A stretch of 64,000 bases of DNA from Annona cherimola (Eukaryota > Streptophyta > Magnoliopsida > Magnoliales > Annonaceae): NCBI GenBank assembly GCA_030490835.1, contig CM059975.1, positions 59,573,174 to 59,637,173 on the forward strand. Direction: 5' to 3'. The position numbers and the translations under genes were made by a program. Numbering within the stretch: the first letter of the stretch is position 1; each line of letters opens with the position of its first letter. Below, piece by piece: positions 11,903 to 21,540 of the stretch. The notes beneath the pieces were generated by a model that searched no databases, was not told the origin of the DNA, and saw nothing but the letters and a program-made list of their open reading frames with translations.

Positions 11903-12142
11903 GTGCAGATTCATGTGCTAACTCGCACTAAGTCATCAGAACGAGAGGAAAAAGTGGTTACAGGTATGATTTACATCTTAAAATTTTTTAAGGTAGAATC
12001 ATCTAATTTGGGTGCTACGCATTCGGGTATAGCATATCAATATGTAACCACTCTTGCACTGCTAGTAGAAGAAGTATACAATACCATTTACATAAGATTC
12101 CCTATATATGGGTTGACAAGGATAATCAGAGTGGCACAGTGA
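11903..12142 (+). pseudogene. Aspartic protease remnant of H
   Basis: The frame keeps VVTGMIYIL and GATHSGIAYQYVTT, aligning with the protease segments of A, B and E. The catalytic D-S-G triad is destroyed: the equivalent stretch reads ESSNLGATHS. After about 12150 the sequence jumps to the pol terminus, so everything downstream of the protease is deleted. Confidence 0.7.
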
Positions 12143-12171
12143 ATGCGTGGTGGATTATTTGAAGTATAATA

Positions 12172-12206
12172 GGTTTCGGGTCGAAACCTTTTATAAGAGA
12201 GGAGGA
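12172..12206 (+). promoter_or_regulatory. Pre-PPT hairpin and polypurine tract of H
   Basis: A perfect stem-loop, GGTTTCG-GGT-CGAAACC (12172-12188), is followed by a purine-rich tract ending AAGAGAGGAGGA at 12206, directly before the 3' LTR. The same layout ends elements A, B and D. Confidence 0.8.
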
Positions 12207-13112
12207 TGTGGAACCTCACCTATTTTATAGCATAGCAAATGTAGCTTAGAGCTCGTAACGGGATGAGATTAGAGCAATTAGCTAAGCAAGATGATTAAGT
12301 TAATCACCTATGATTATCATGGTAATTAAGCATTAAAGGATAAAAATGGGTTAGAAAGTGATGAGGTGGCGTGTGCAATTAATACTATTTTTCATTTTAT
12401 TTTGATGAATTATTATTAAATTGATATCTTGTGATATACAAGGTAGGATGACTTGAAATTTTAAGGGAAAGCCCAAGTTGGCATGCCGTATATGATGAAT
12501 GATTTGGATCATGAAAAGTATGAATGGAAAGGGGTTAAATGATTAGAGTTACATGATATTCTATTAATTAAATTCATTTTATTAACATCTTAGCCTATAT
12601 TCATCATTTTGAGATGAAATTTTTTACGAATGGCTAAGTTAATGAGTTCTATGATATGAATGGATGAGATTTTGTCAAACCTTGTTAGGAAAGCCTAAAT
12701 GACATGTGTTAAGTGTGATTAAATATGAATGATAAAGATTAATTAAGACCATTGACTTTTGAACACCAAAAGTCAATTGTCACAAATGAAAGGTGGACTT
12801 TGATGGTCCACTTTTGAGGTGTCAAATGGGGGTAAATTTGAGTAGATTTTGTAATAAACAAAATGCAAAAATTAGCATGAAATTACAGCTGGGTATGGAT
12901 GTGTATGGCATGGGATTTTTGGGCATTTTTGATAAAAAAAAAAGACAGCAAAATGCATGATAAATGTAGCTAAGAATGGGACACATGGATGGTCCAAAAT
13001 GGATAGAAAAATGAGAAGATGAATGGCTAGGATCTGGGCAGCAATTAATTGAGTAAATTATTTATAAAAATCGTGATTTAAGATGTGGCATTAGGAGGTA
13101 AAATTCAGCACA

Positions 13113-13120
13113 TATAAAAA
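13113..13120 (+). promoter_or_regulatory. Candidate TATA box of H LTR
   Basis: TATAAAAA followed by a G/A-rich segment, about 0.9 kb into the LTR. It is the analogue of the TATAAATA in the A and B LTRs. Confidence 0.5.
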
Positions 13121-13349
13121 GGGAACAAGGGCAGCAACATGGGATGTTCTCTAGCTTGAAAGACAGGAGAAAAACTTACAAGAAAAAAGAAGAACAAGGG
13201 TAGCAACAAGGACATCCCAAACAAGGAAAAAGAAGAAAAAAAGGAAAGAGAAAGGAAGGAGAAGAAGAAGTGGATGCCCATAGCTAAGGTTAGTTTTTCC
13301 ATGTTATGATTGAATTGTTTAAGTATTTATTAGTCTATTTCTTGGTTAA

Positions 13350-13490
13350 GGGACGCCCAACTAAATAGGTTTAATTACAAGTGTGAAATTTGATTAATTA
13401 ACAGCCTATAACATGCTCGAGGGACGCCCAACTAAATAGGTTTAATTGCAAGTGTGAAATTTGATTAATTAACAGCCTATAACATGCTCA
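13350..13490 (+). repeat. Short tandem duplication in H LTR
   Basis: Two near-identical copies of about 72 bases. Each starts GGGACGCCCAACTAAATAGG and ends in CCTATAACATGCTC. Confidence 0.85.
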
Positions 13491-13992
13491 AGTTACATTT
13501 AAAAGTCACCTAGGGGCTGTTTGATTAATTACTTGGTTATTATTCCATTCAATGCCTAAAGGAATGATCAAATTGAGTAAAATTTTCTGTTTGAATTTAC
13601 GCTTAATTGTTACAAGATACATATGTTAGAAAGGATGCAATTAAGGGTTATTGATGACAAGTGTAAGTTTTAATTAGTGATATGCATGTATGTTACGTAG
13701 CTGTTTTAGAAATAAATGATAATTCCAGAAATTTTAATGGAATTAGGTTGATTATAAAGTGCAAACAAGCATCTAATATGACCATAAAAGTTGTGGATAG
13801 GTTGCAATTCATGTATGCATCATTAAGATGCAATTAGTAAAGTGAAACTTGATGGATTTAAGCTCAAATAGGGCTGTTTTGAATAAGAGACATGAATTCT
13901 AGAAATTTGAAGTGAATTTATGTTGTTAAAGCTTATGAACACGCACCTAACAAGACCACAAGAATGGTTGTTTGATAATTTTTTATGTGTAT

Positions 13993-15535
13993 TATTGGTC
14001 CCTATTTTGTGGCAAAACCTAAGAGGGAAGGGGTGAATTGAGTTCTTAAAAATTCTTTCATAATTAGAAACTTAACCCCTTGAAAGTTTTAGTCCCCTTG
14101 AATGAAAAACATGAAATATAAAAGAAATTGAAAATAAACTCAAGAAATTATAGTAGTTCGGGATAACCATCCCTACTCCACTCCTCCAAGAACACACCCT
14201 AGTGTCTTGGGTTCCACTAAACAAAATAGTAATGCAGACAGAGCCCTCACTCTCTTCTAGATTCTAGCTGTAGAGGACCTTATACAGACTTAGCACAAGT
14301 AGGTGACAAGTTACACTCCAATCATACGTTACTTTGCCTTGACTTGGTCTTAGTCTCCAATACTAAACCGAGTGGAACATAAATGATTAATAAAGTAAAA
14401 ATGATGCTACACTTTACAGATGTGTAGAAAACAAATTTCTGCACAGAGAAGAACTTGTAAAAGGAGTTGATAATGAAGCAGTTCAACACTTGCAATTTTT
14501 CACTGAGTTCTTCTTGGAAACTTTCTTTTAGATCACATAAATTCTTGAGAATAAAGATGTTGAACTCAATCAATGCTATCTCTATACCGTTTCCCGTTCA
14601 TTTGGAGTGTCTTAAATAGGGGAGTGTAAATTTGAACGTTTGGAGGTAGGTGGCGCGCATTTAATGCGCCAACGTTTGAATTTTTCTGACAGTTGTGATT
14701 CAAGTCTCACTTGGAGTCGACCCGGTCTTCGACTTCACTCAAGTCGTAGACTGGAGTCAACTTTGGATGCGACTTCATCGAAGTTATAGACTGGAGTCGA
14801 CTTGGGTTGCAACTTCACCAGCTATTTGATTTCTTGGAACTTTGACATAATGTGATCTTCATTTGCTTGTTTGTCTTTCTTTTTTTATTCATAATTCATG
14901 CTTATAAATCTTCATTTGTATTTGAGATCTATTCATTCTTCTTGATACTTGAGCTTGGTCAATCTCTCTCGAGCATTTGATAAAAAATGAATTTAACTTT
15001 GGCTCAAGCTTATCATTCTTCCATGATTTGGACTTCATCTTTCTGAGTATAGTGTTTAAGATCAACTTGATTTACTATTCCATTCAAGTCGAGAGTTTGA
15101 GTTGACTTCAGGTGAGACTTCACCCAAGTCGCATGACGAGGTCAACTTAGAATGCGACTTGGCACTGTTAGCTTCAACTCTAGTCCCTGAAGATATCCCA
15201 AGTCACTGATGGAGTCGACTTGGTGTTGCCACTTCACCTAAGTCGCAAGAAAAGTCGACTTCAGTTGCGACTTCGTCTGCTCAGGTGTCTATATTTCAGC
15301 ACTGTCGAAAAATGGGGCCTCGAAGTCGATGTTGAAGTCGACTTTGGTATCGACTTCACCTAAATCGATGCCTAAGTCGACTTGGCATGCGACTTGACCT
15401 TCCAAGCTTTTGATCTTTGAATTTTGTAATCCTTGAAACCACTTAACACCTTTGTTAGTTCCTTGATATTACTCAAATTGAGTTTGTTAATTATCAAAAC
15501 ATAGATTGTGCTTAATTTGTCATTTGTTTACAACA
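13993..15535. mobile_element. Element G: GTCGAC-rich LTR-like insertion
   Basis: Flanked by a perfect 5-bp duplication, tgtat (13988-13992 and 15536-15540). The right end is TTTACAACA. The left end is TATTGGTCCC, which looks like TGTTGGTCCC with one G-to-A change, so the ends would be a TGTTG...CAACA pair. The interior, about 14695-15400, is packed with GTCGAC/CGACTT words in both orientations. A partial opposite-orientation copy starts at 30848 with TGTTGGAAAC. The terminal structure suggests a solo LTR, perhaps Copia. I cannot assign a family, and no coding sequence is present. Confidence 0.65.
14695..15400. repeat. GTCGAC / CGACTT word cluster in G
   Basis: Variants of AAGTCGACTT and its mixed-strand relatives recur every 20-40 bases across about 700 bp, forming many imperfect palindromes. 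The same words fill 30970-31300 in the second G copy. Confidence 0.8.
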
Positions 15536-16477
15536 TGTATATCATTAAGGTGCAATTTAGAAAGCAAAACTTAGTGAAAATATGCACTTATGTGGCTGTT
15601 TCATTAACGGTAGAAAATTTTAGAAATTTGACAAAGAAATGACATGATATGTGAAACCCCGACAATATACGCGTTGGATTGTAAACCCTAGATTCTTTTG
15701 TAATTATTTTTATGATAAATGAAAATTCATGAATTATATTGGTGGATATGTGTATTGGAGCAATTAGGAATTTAACCCCCGTGAATAGTGCCCATGAATA
15801 GTGAATGTGAATAGTAACTGGGGATTAAGACACGTTATTAAGAGTTAATCACTTGGATTAGCCTAATCACAAAAAGAAAAAATAGATATTTAATCACTAC
15901 AGGACAAAATAGCGATTCTTTTGGATATTTTAATCCAAATATGGATTTTTGTGTAAAAATAGAAAAAATTCATAAATTGCAATCCAGGCGTCAGAATTTG
16001 ATGAAATTTTTTATGGATGGTTAAAAATTCATGATGAACATGATGAATGGGTTAATATGTGATGAAAATCACAAATCAAAGGTCAAGATGAAGCGCCAAA
16101 TAAAGATCGAAAAAGTGAATTAACTTTTCCATTAATGTGCATTTGACTTTTATTAAAATAAATAAATAAAAAATAAAAAAATTAATTAAAACAGCAGCTG
16201 CAGCAGGGCATGGCAGGGGGTGAGTAAGATCTTGACCAAAATCAATGGTCCATGATCAACCTCATCTTAAATCAACGGCTAGGATTTATTTAGCCTAAAT
16301 TAATTAATTTTAAAAAATAAAAAATCAAGGAAAAATAGTGCTGCTTAGGGTGGGCTGGATCAGGCCTAGGGTGGCTGCACAAAGCTCCATGCACTTTCAA
16401 AATTATAAAAAATATATATTTATAATTAAATACCCCAAGCTAGGGGGTAAAATCCAATTTTTTGAAAGATCAAACCC

Positions 16478-16485
16478 TATAAATA
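16478..16485 (+). promoter_or_regulatory. TATA box of A 5' LTR
   Basis: TATAAATA inside CCCTATAAATAGGG, a strong plant TATA box. It is conserved at the same place in the solo LTR (22807), the A 3' LTR (24767) and the B LTRs (50833 and 60945). A transcription start about 30 bases downstream, near 16510, is inferred. Confidence 0.8.
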
Positions 16486-16631
16486 GGGCAGCAGGAGGGA
16501 CGTCCAAGGAACAATGAATCCCAGCTCCACTTGAGCCATTCCAAGTTCCCAAACTTGCCCACACGTCCAAGGAAGAAAAGGAGGAAGTTAGAGAGAGAAG
16601 GGTGAGAAAAAGTGGGATATCTCCACTTCGG

Positions 16632-17325
16632 GTAAGTGATTTCTACCCAAATTTTTTTAAATGTTAAGAAGGGTAAAATCATGCTTAGATAATTTCTAAG
16701 CATGAGAAAATAAGTATAGATATAATGTCTAATTGAAATTATGCCAAAACATCAAAAATTTGGAGCGAAGATAGAGCATTCGGGAAGATAACATATGATA
16801 TGTGAAAATAATGCACCAAAATTGATAAATGATGATTTGGGATGAATAAATATGATGTTGTAATGATGATATATTAATTTCATAATTTTTGGAATTAAGG
16901 ATTATGCTTAAGTGAATTTATGTTGATTTTTAGTATATGGAGAAAGTGATTTTTTCGCCAAGTAAATGATGATAAATTCAAAATGTATGAAAATTCCCAT
17001 GATATACTAAGCATAAGCTATGTCATGGTATTTTTTATTTTTGGAAAACATGTCAATTTTTTGAACCTATGAACAGTAACCACGTTTCTGTGAACAGTAA
17101 CCTCGGATGAACAGTAACTGCTACATTAATTTGCTACAGTGATTTGGTACAGTAAACAGCGTGATTTTAGAGAAAATTTGAGATTAATATTTAAATATAA
17201 GGATGGAAATTTTGAGGAACCTATGGATAAAAATATCCATATAAAGAGATAATGTACAAATATTATAGAGCATGGATGGGAAGCAGCTTGAATAGAAGAA
17301 ATAAATATCCTTTTTCCTTGAATAG
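16632..17325 (+). other. Candidate LTR intron 1 of A
   Basis: Donor CGG|GTAAGTG at 16632. Acceptor: a U-rich tract then CCTTGAATAG, ending at 17325. B keeps both sites (50997 to 51710), and the mini-exon that follows is 39 nt in both elements. Splicing is inferred. Confidence 0.4.
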
Positions 17326-17364
17326 AAAAAGGAAAAGAGAAAGTCGAGGACACCAGCTGAGAAG

Positions 17365-17844
17365 GTAAGCAAGTTATATGTTTTGCAAATTATTTCCAAA
17401 ATGCTTGAAATTGTTTGTGAATATCTTTATGAAATTTATTTAAGGTTCGCCATATCTATAACTGCTTTACATGAACTGAATTGTTTTTATTAAATTGTTT
17501 ATTAAATGCTTTTTATGAAATTATTTATGATTTGTAAATGGCATGCCGGCATGTGTATGTAAATGAGCATGTTCACGAGAAATAGGCCTTAGTCGAGGTA
17601 GTAAGCAGACCGGATGTCCCCCTCGCTATTGCCAAGTCCCTTAATAGGCTCAGGCCTGCGGCGACCTCCCTGAGGTGGGAGCATGTATGGTATGGGCGCC
17701 TAGCTAGCGTCGCATCCAAAGGAATGTCATGAATGCTATGTATGCATTGCATTTGCATTTTATGAAATGCATGAAAATGATTGAAAAATTATGTATGGCT
17801 TGCTTACTGAGTATTATTACTCACCCATGCTTTTTCAATAACAG
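17365..17844 (+). other. Candidate LTR intron 2 of A
   Basis: Donor AAG|GTAAGCAAG at 17365. A branch-point-like CTCAC lies at 17820-17824, followed by the U-rich TTTTTCAATAACAG ending at 17844. The GC-rich island (about 17590-17715) lies inside it. B has the same layout (51750 to 52223). No transcript evidence is available here. Confidence 0.4.
17590..17715 (+). other. Conserved GC-rich island in LTR
   Basis: A GC-rich block in an AT-rich LTR: GCCAAGTC, CCTGCGGCGACC, CTCCCTGAGGTGGGAG (a hairpin), then GGGCGCCTAGCTAGCGT. Related blocks occur in every long LTR of the window: 25868-25990, 31785-31900, 46000-46125, 51960-52095 and 62060-62136, and on the minus strand 28385-28530 and 36783-36900. 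Confidence 0.7.
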
Positions 17845-18092
17845 ACAGGAAATGATGATGAAGGCAACATGCCAAGTGTTATGTAGTTTTTGATATGAAT
17901 ATTGTATATGTAAATTTTATGTAAAGACAATGATGATAATTTTGAGATGGAAATGAACATTTTTATTCCAATGGAAATGTTTATGGAACAGTTTTTGATC
18001 ATAAGTGTGATATGTGAAATATATTTCATGTTGGGTGAATGATGAAAATTTTCCATGTATTGATGTTATTTATATAAAAAAAATCCTACCGT

Positions 18093-18119
18093 GTGATCAG
18101 GGCAACAATCCTGAGTCAC
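18093..18119 (+). other. U5 hairpin with loop GCAACAAT (A 5' LTR)
   Basis: GTGATCAGG and CCTGAGTCAC can pair around the loop GCAACAAT, about 60-85 bases before the LTR end. The loop is unchanged, or nearly so, in all related LTRs of the window while the stem varies. Confidence 0.6.
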
Positions 18120-18184
18120 TTTTACTAATCAAAAATGATCCCGGAGTAAGGCTTCTAGGCACCTCGGTTCGGGGCCGCAGAAGT

Positions 18185-18196
18185 TGGTATCAGAGC
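18185..18196 (+). promoter_or_regulatory. Primer binding site (tRNA-iMet) of A
   Basis: TGGTATCAGAGC is the exact complement of the 3' end of plant initiator tRNA-Met. It starts 5 bases after the LTR. GATTGGTAAA at 18200-18209 follows and is complementary to TTTACCAATC in U5. Confidence 0.95.
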
Positions 18197-18375
18197 ATGG
18201 ATTGGTAAATAGGCAGAAAAGAAAGAAATGATCAAGTTAGGATACATGAAATTATGATTATGATCCATTGATTTATTATTGATGACAATGTATAATATAT
18301 GTGAATTATATGATCATGTGACTATGATATAATAAATATTGATGTTATACTAATGAATGTTTGGTGAAGTTAAAA

Positions 18376-19188
18376 ATGCCGCTCACCACAGCTAAAGCAA
18401 GAGCTAACAAAGGAAAGGCCTCGATGGAAGAATCAGTCGATCAGGCAAGGGGCGAAGCCGGTAAAAGGACTAGTAGGGCAGAATCTGAAGAGCAAACCTC
18501 TGGGACCCGCCTTCAACGAGAGGAAAGCCTTAGATCTCAAGTAGAGGTCAACATAGAAGAAAGAATAGCTGCAGCAATTGAGAAAGCTATGCAGCAGTGG
18601 ACAACCCAGGTTGCTGGTTTATTACAAGAAATACGGAACCAGTAGGCCCCGCCATCAAGAGGAGACGGGGAAAGATCAGGTCCTTCGGTCAACCCCGGCA
18701 CGTCAAGGGGAATGGAGGATAGTCTCCTTGAAGCCGACAGAAAGGCTATCAATGCCTTTCTTGCCCAGTGCTCGCCCGAGTTTGCAGGACAACCAGACCC
18801 CCTCATTGCAGAGCAGTGGATCACAAAAATTAAGAAATTATTGAGGAATTCGCCCTGCAATGATCAGCAAAAAGTATTATGCGCTACCCACTTACTGGTA
18901 AAAGACGCTTATGAATGGTGGGAGATGCTGATGGTCACCATGCCACATCCAGAGCAAGTTACGTGGCATGAATTTTTGGAGAAATTTAATAAAGAATATC
19001 TCCCTGTAGGGCTACAGAGCCAGAGGGTGATAGAGTTTGAGAAACTCTACCAAGGCAGGATGACAGTCACAGAATATGCTACAAAGTTCAACGCCTTGGT
19101 AAGATACGTGTCGTGGATCGCCAATGTGCCAGAAAATAAGGCACAAAGGTTTCAGAGGGGACTAAGGCCCCAGCTAAGAGAGGGTTAG
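18376..19188 (+). pseudogene. gag: gag of A, N-terminal and core part
   Basis: The start is the ATG shared with B (53682). Upstream in-frame codons exist, but only this ATG is conserved. The N-terminus is basic and rich in A/K/R/E, then a helical segment (EERIAAAIEKAMQQW), then the retrotransposon gag core with INAFLAQ, CNDQQKVLCATHLL, DAYEWWE, EFLEKFNKEYLP and YQGRMTVTEYATKFN. An in-frame TAG at 18643 sits where B has CAG. A one-base loss near 19186 shifts the frame. Gag would form the cytoplasmic particle that holds element RNA. Confidence 0.85.
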
Positions 19189-19640
19189 CCCCGTTGCTAA
19201 TAAAGGACTATGCTTCTAGCATTGAGAGGGCTAGGGCATTAGAGATGGAGTCACGAAGGACTCAAGAGCTTAGGCAAGCTCAAAAATAATTCTTTACAGC
19301 CTCCAAGGAAGGCGAGGCTAATAAAGGAAAAAGGGGAATCGCCGGGAAAGAAAAGATCGGCGACAAGACAAAGAGCACCCCGACTTGCAGAACTTGCCAC
19401 AAATGCCATTTAGGCGAATGTTTACAAGGATCGGAGAAATGCTACAAATGTGGCCAAGCGGGTCATGGACCCGGGACTGCGGGATCGACGAAGCCAAAAT
19501 AATAAAGTGCTTCAATTGTGGTCAAGTCGGACACATTTCGCCCAACTGTCCGAATAAGCCACAAGGAGCACCAGCCCAAGGGAGGCCGGCCAAGCAAAAC
19601 GTCCCCGCCATCACTAATCGGCCCGGTACTGCTGCCAACC
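19189..19640 (+). pseudogene. gag: gag C-terminus with zinc knuckles, A
   Basis: Continues the gag of A in a shifted frame: the DYASSIERARALEME-like region, then two CCHC knuckles. The first knuckle is broken by a small deletion (sequence resumes as GHGPG). The second is intact: CFNCGQVGHISPNC. A basic linker leads into the protease. Confidence 0.8.
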
Positions 19641-20124
19641 TAGTGCGTGTCCAAGCCCTCACCAGAACGGAGTCACAAGAGATAGAGAAAAAAATGATTA
19701 CAGGTATGATTTACATTTTAGGAAATTCTGTAGTAGCTTTATTTGATTCTAGAGCTACGCATTCATTTATATCATATCAATTCGTAATCACACACACACT
19801 TCGGGTAGAAGAAACCAGTAGTACTATACATTTAGAATCCCCAGTATATAGATTGGCAAGTATAAATCAAATTTGCAAGGCATGTCCTATGAGGATAGGA
19901 ACAAAAATATTGGAAGGTGATTTCATCCTATTGCCAATGACAGAGTTTGATGCCATACTGGGGATGGATTGACTAAGTCAATGGGGTGCGACAATTGATT
20001 GTAGAAATAAAAAAGTGCAATTTGAAACACCAAACGATGAAATAGAGATCAGAAAGATAAGACAACCATAAAACACAATAAGGATGGTATCAGCCATGAA
20101 AGCAGCTAAGCTGATACGCCAATA
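19641..20124 (+). pseudogene. pol: Aspartic protease region of A
   Basis: The frame reads GMIYILG...ALFDSRATHSFISYQF. The catalytic motif D-S-G has become D-S-R; B keeps DSG. Further on, EFDAILGMD is followed by TGA where B has the TGG of DWLSQWG. More stops occur at about 20068 (TAA) and 20122 (TAA for CAA), so the protease is inactive. Retroviral-type proteases of this kind cut Gag-Pol inside the particle. Confidence 0.85.
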
Positions 20125-21540
20125 ATGTATAGCCTATCTGGTCTCTATAAACACAATAAAAAAAGATGGGGTACCTATGGAACAGATTCCAGTGGTAAAA
20201 GAATTTCAGATATTTTTCCAAAGGAGTTATGTGATTTACCATTGGAAAGGGAAATGGATATGGAAATAGAAATTATTCTAGGGACAACCCCAATATCTAA
20301 GGCCCCATATAGGATGGCACCAGCTGAATTGGCCGAGTTGAAAGTACAGATCTAAGATTTATTGGATAAAGGGTTTATTAGACCCAGTGCATCACCTTGG
20401 GGAGCTCCAGTACTATTTGTAAGAAAAAAGGATGGGAGTTTGAGACTCTGTATTGATTACAGAGAATTGAATAAGGTAACAGTACAAAATAAGTACCCAT
20501 TCCCAAGAATAGATGATCTTTTTGATCAGTTAAAAGAAGCTTCGATATTTTTGAAAATTGATTTACAGTCAGGTTACCACCAGTTGAGGATATGTCCAAA
20601 GGACATCCATAAAATAGCATTCAGAACAAAATATGGGCATTATGAATTCTTAGTCATGCCATTTAGACTAACGAATGCCCCAGCTGTGTTTATGGATATG
20701 ATGAATCGGATTTTTCGAGAATTTTTGGATCAATTTGTGGTGGTATTCATTGATGATATATTGATTTATTCACACACAGAAGAAGAGCATGAGAAACATT
20801 TGAGGATGGTATTGGAAATTCTCCAAAGAGAGAAATTATATGCTAAATTCAAGAAATATGAATTTTGGTTAAAACAGGTAGCCTTTCTCGGCCACATTAT
20901 ATCCGAGAAAGGAGTACAGGTAGACCCTCAAAAGATTGAGGCAATAACAAAGTGGCCACAATTAACAAATATCACGGAAATAAGAAGTTTCCTAGGGCTA
21001 GCGGGCTACTATAGGAGATTTGTGGAAGGATTCTCACAATTTTCAGCTCCACTTACAAAGCTGACAAGGAAAGGAGTTAGGTATGATTGGACACAGGAAT
21101 GTGAGAATAGCTTCCAAGAGTTAAAAAAAAGACTAGTGAAAGCGTCAATCCTAACACTACCTACAGAGAAGGAAGGGTTTGTGATCTATAGTGATGCCTC
21201 AAAGAAAGGACTAGGATGTGTACTGATGCAAAATGGAAAGGTTATATCATACGCATCCAGGCAACTTAAGCCAAATGAGGTAAACTATCCAACCCATGAC
21301 TTAGAATTGGCAGCAGTAGTCTTTGCCTTAAAAATTTGGAGACATTATTTATATGGAGTTAAATGTGAGGTCTATACTGATCATAAAAGTCTCAAGTATA
21401 TTTTTACTCAAAAGGAGTTAAATAGGAGGCAGAGAAGATGACTCGAGTTACTCAAGGATTATGACCTCGACATTTTATATCATCCAGGCAAAGCTAATGT
21501 AGTAGCTAATGCGCTAAGTAGAAATGTTATCTTAGCATAT
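20125..21540 (+). pseudogene. pol: Reverse transcriptase and RNase H of A
   Basis: A missing T near 20205 shifts the frame out of the protease. The RT lead-in ([19 protein letters not shown]) ends with a TAA at 20353. The frame continues to 21441 (359 codons from 20362). The RT has [27 protein letters not shown] and the catalytic VFIDDILIY (residues 129-134 of that frame); PFRLTNAP replaces the usual PFGLTNAP. RNase H shows YSDAS (D278), DLELAA (E315) and YTDHKSL (D340). A TGA at 21439 replaces the Trp of the RRWLEL-type motif. The tail HPGKANVVANALSRN follows. This is the best-preserved coding stretch of A. Confidence 0.9.

Larger units (their letters stand above)
4976..12206 (+). mobile_element. 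Internal region of element H, pol deleted
   Basis: The interior runs from the PBS to the polypurine tract. Without the nested element I (5074-10199) it is only about 2.1 kb. It holds a decayed gag, CCHC knuckle remnants and a protease remnant. It then jumps straight to the pre-PPT hairpin and PPT: reverse transcriptase, RNase H, integrase and chromodomain are missing. H is therefore a deletion derivative. No extra reading frame upstream of gag is recognisable in the 10205-10830 leader. Confidence 0.75.
15650..18179 (+). mobile_element. 5' LTR of A (2530 bp)
   Basis: It runs from TGTGAAACCCCG to the degraded end GGGGCCGCA, just before the PBS. It matches the 3' LTR at 23948-26454 closely. It contains a TATA box (16478), two donor-like sites (16632 and 17365), a 39-nt mini-exon-like segment, the GC-rich island (about 17590-17715), a TGAGT/ACTCA block and the U5 hairpin (18093-18119). 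Confidence 0.9.

Noticed and set aside
17126..17399. Short minus-strand frames repeated in both A LTRs
   Set aside because: They recur only because the LTRs are near-identical; they overlap the mini-exon and splice-like signals and show no coding character.
18150..18200. tRNA-like 3' end formed by GGTTCGGGGCGCCA at LTR ends
   Set aside because: The words recall a T-loop and CCA end, but no cloverleaf can be drawn from the upstream sequence; simple LTR-end conservation is enough.
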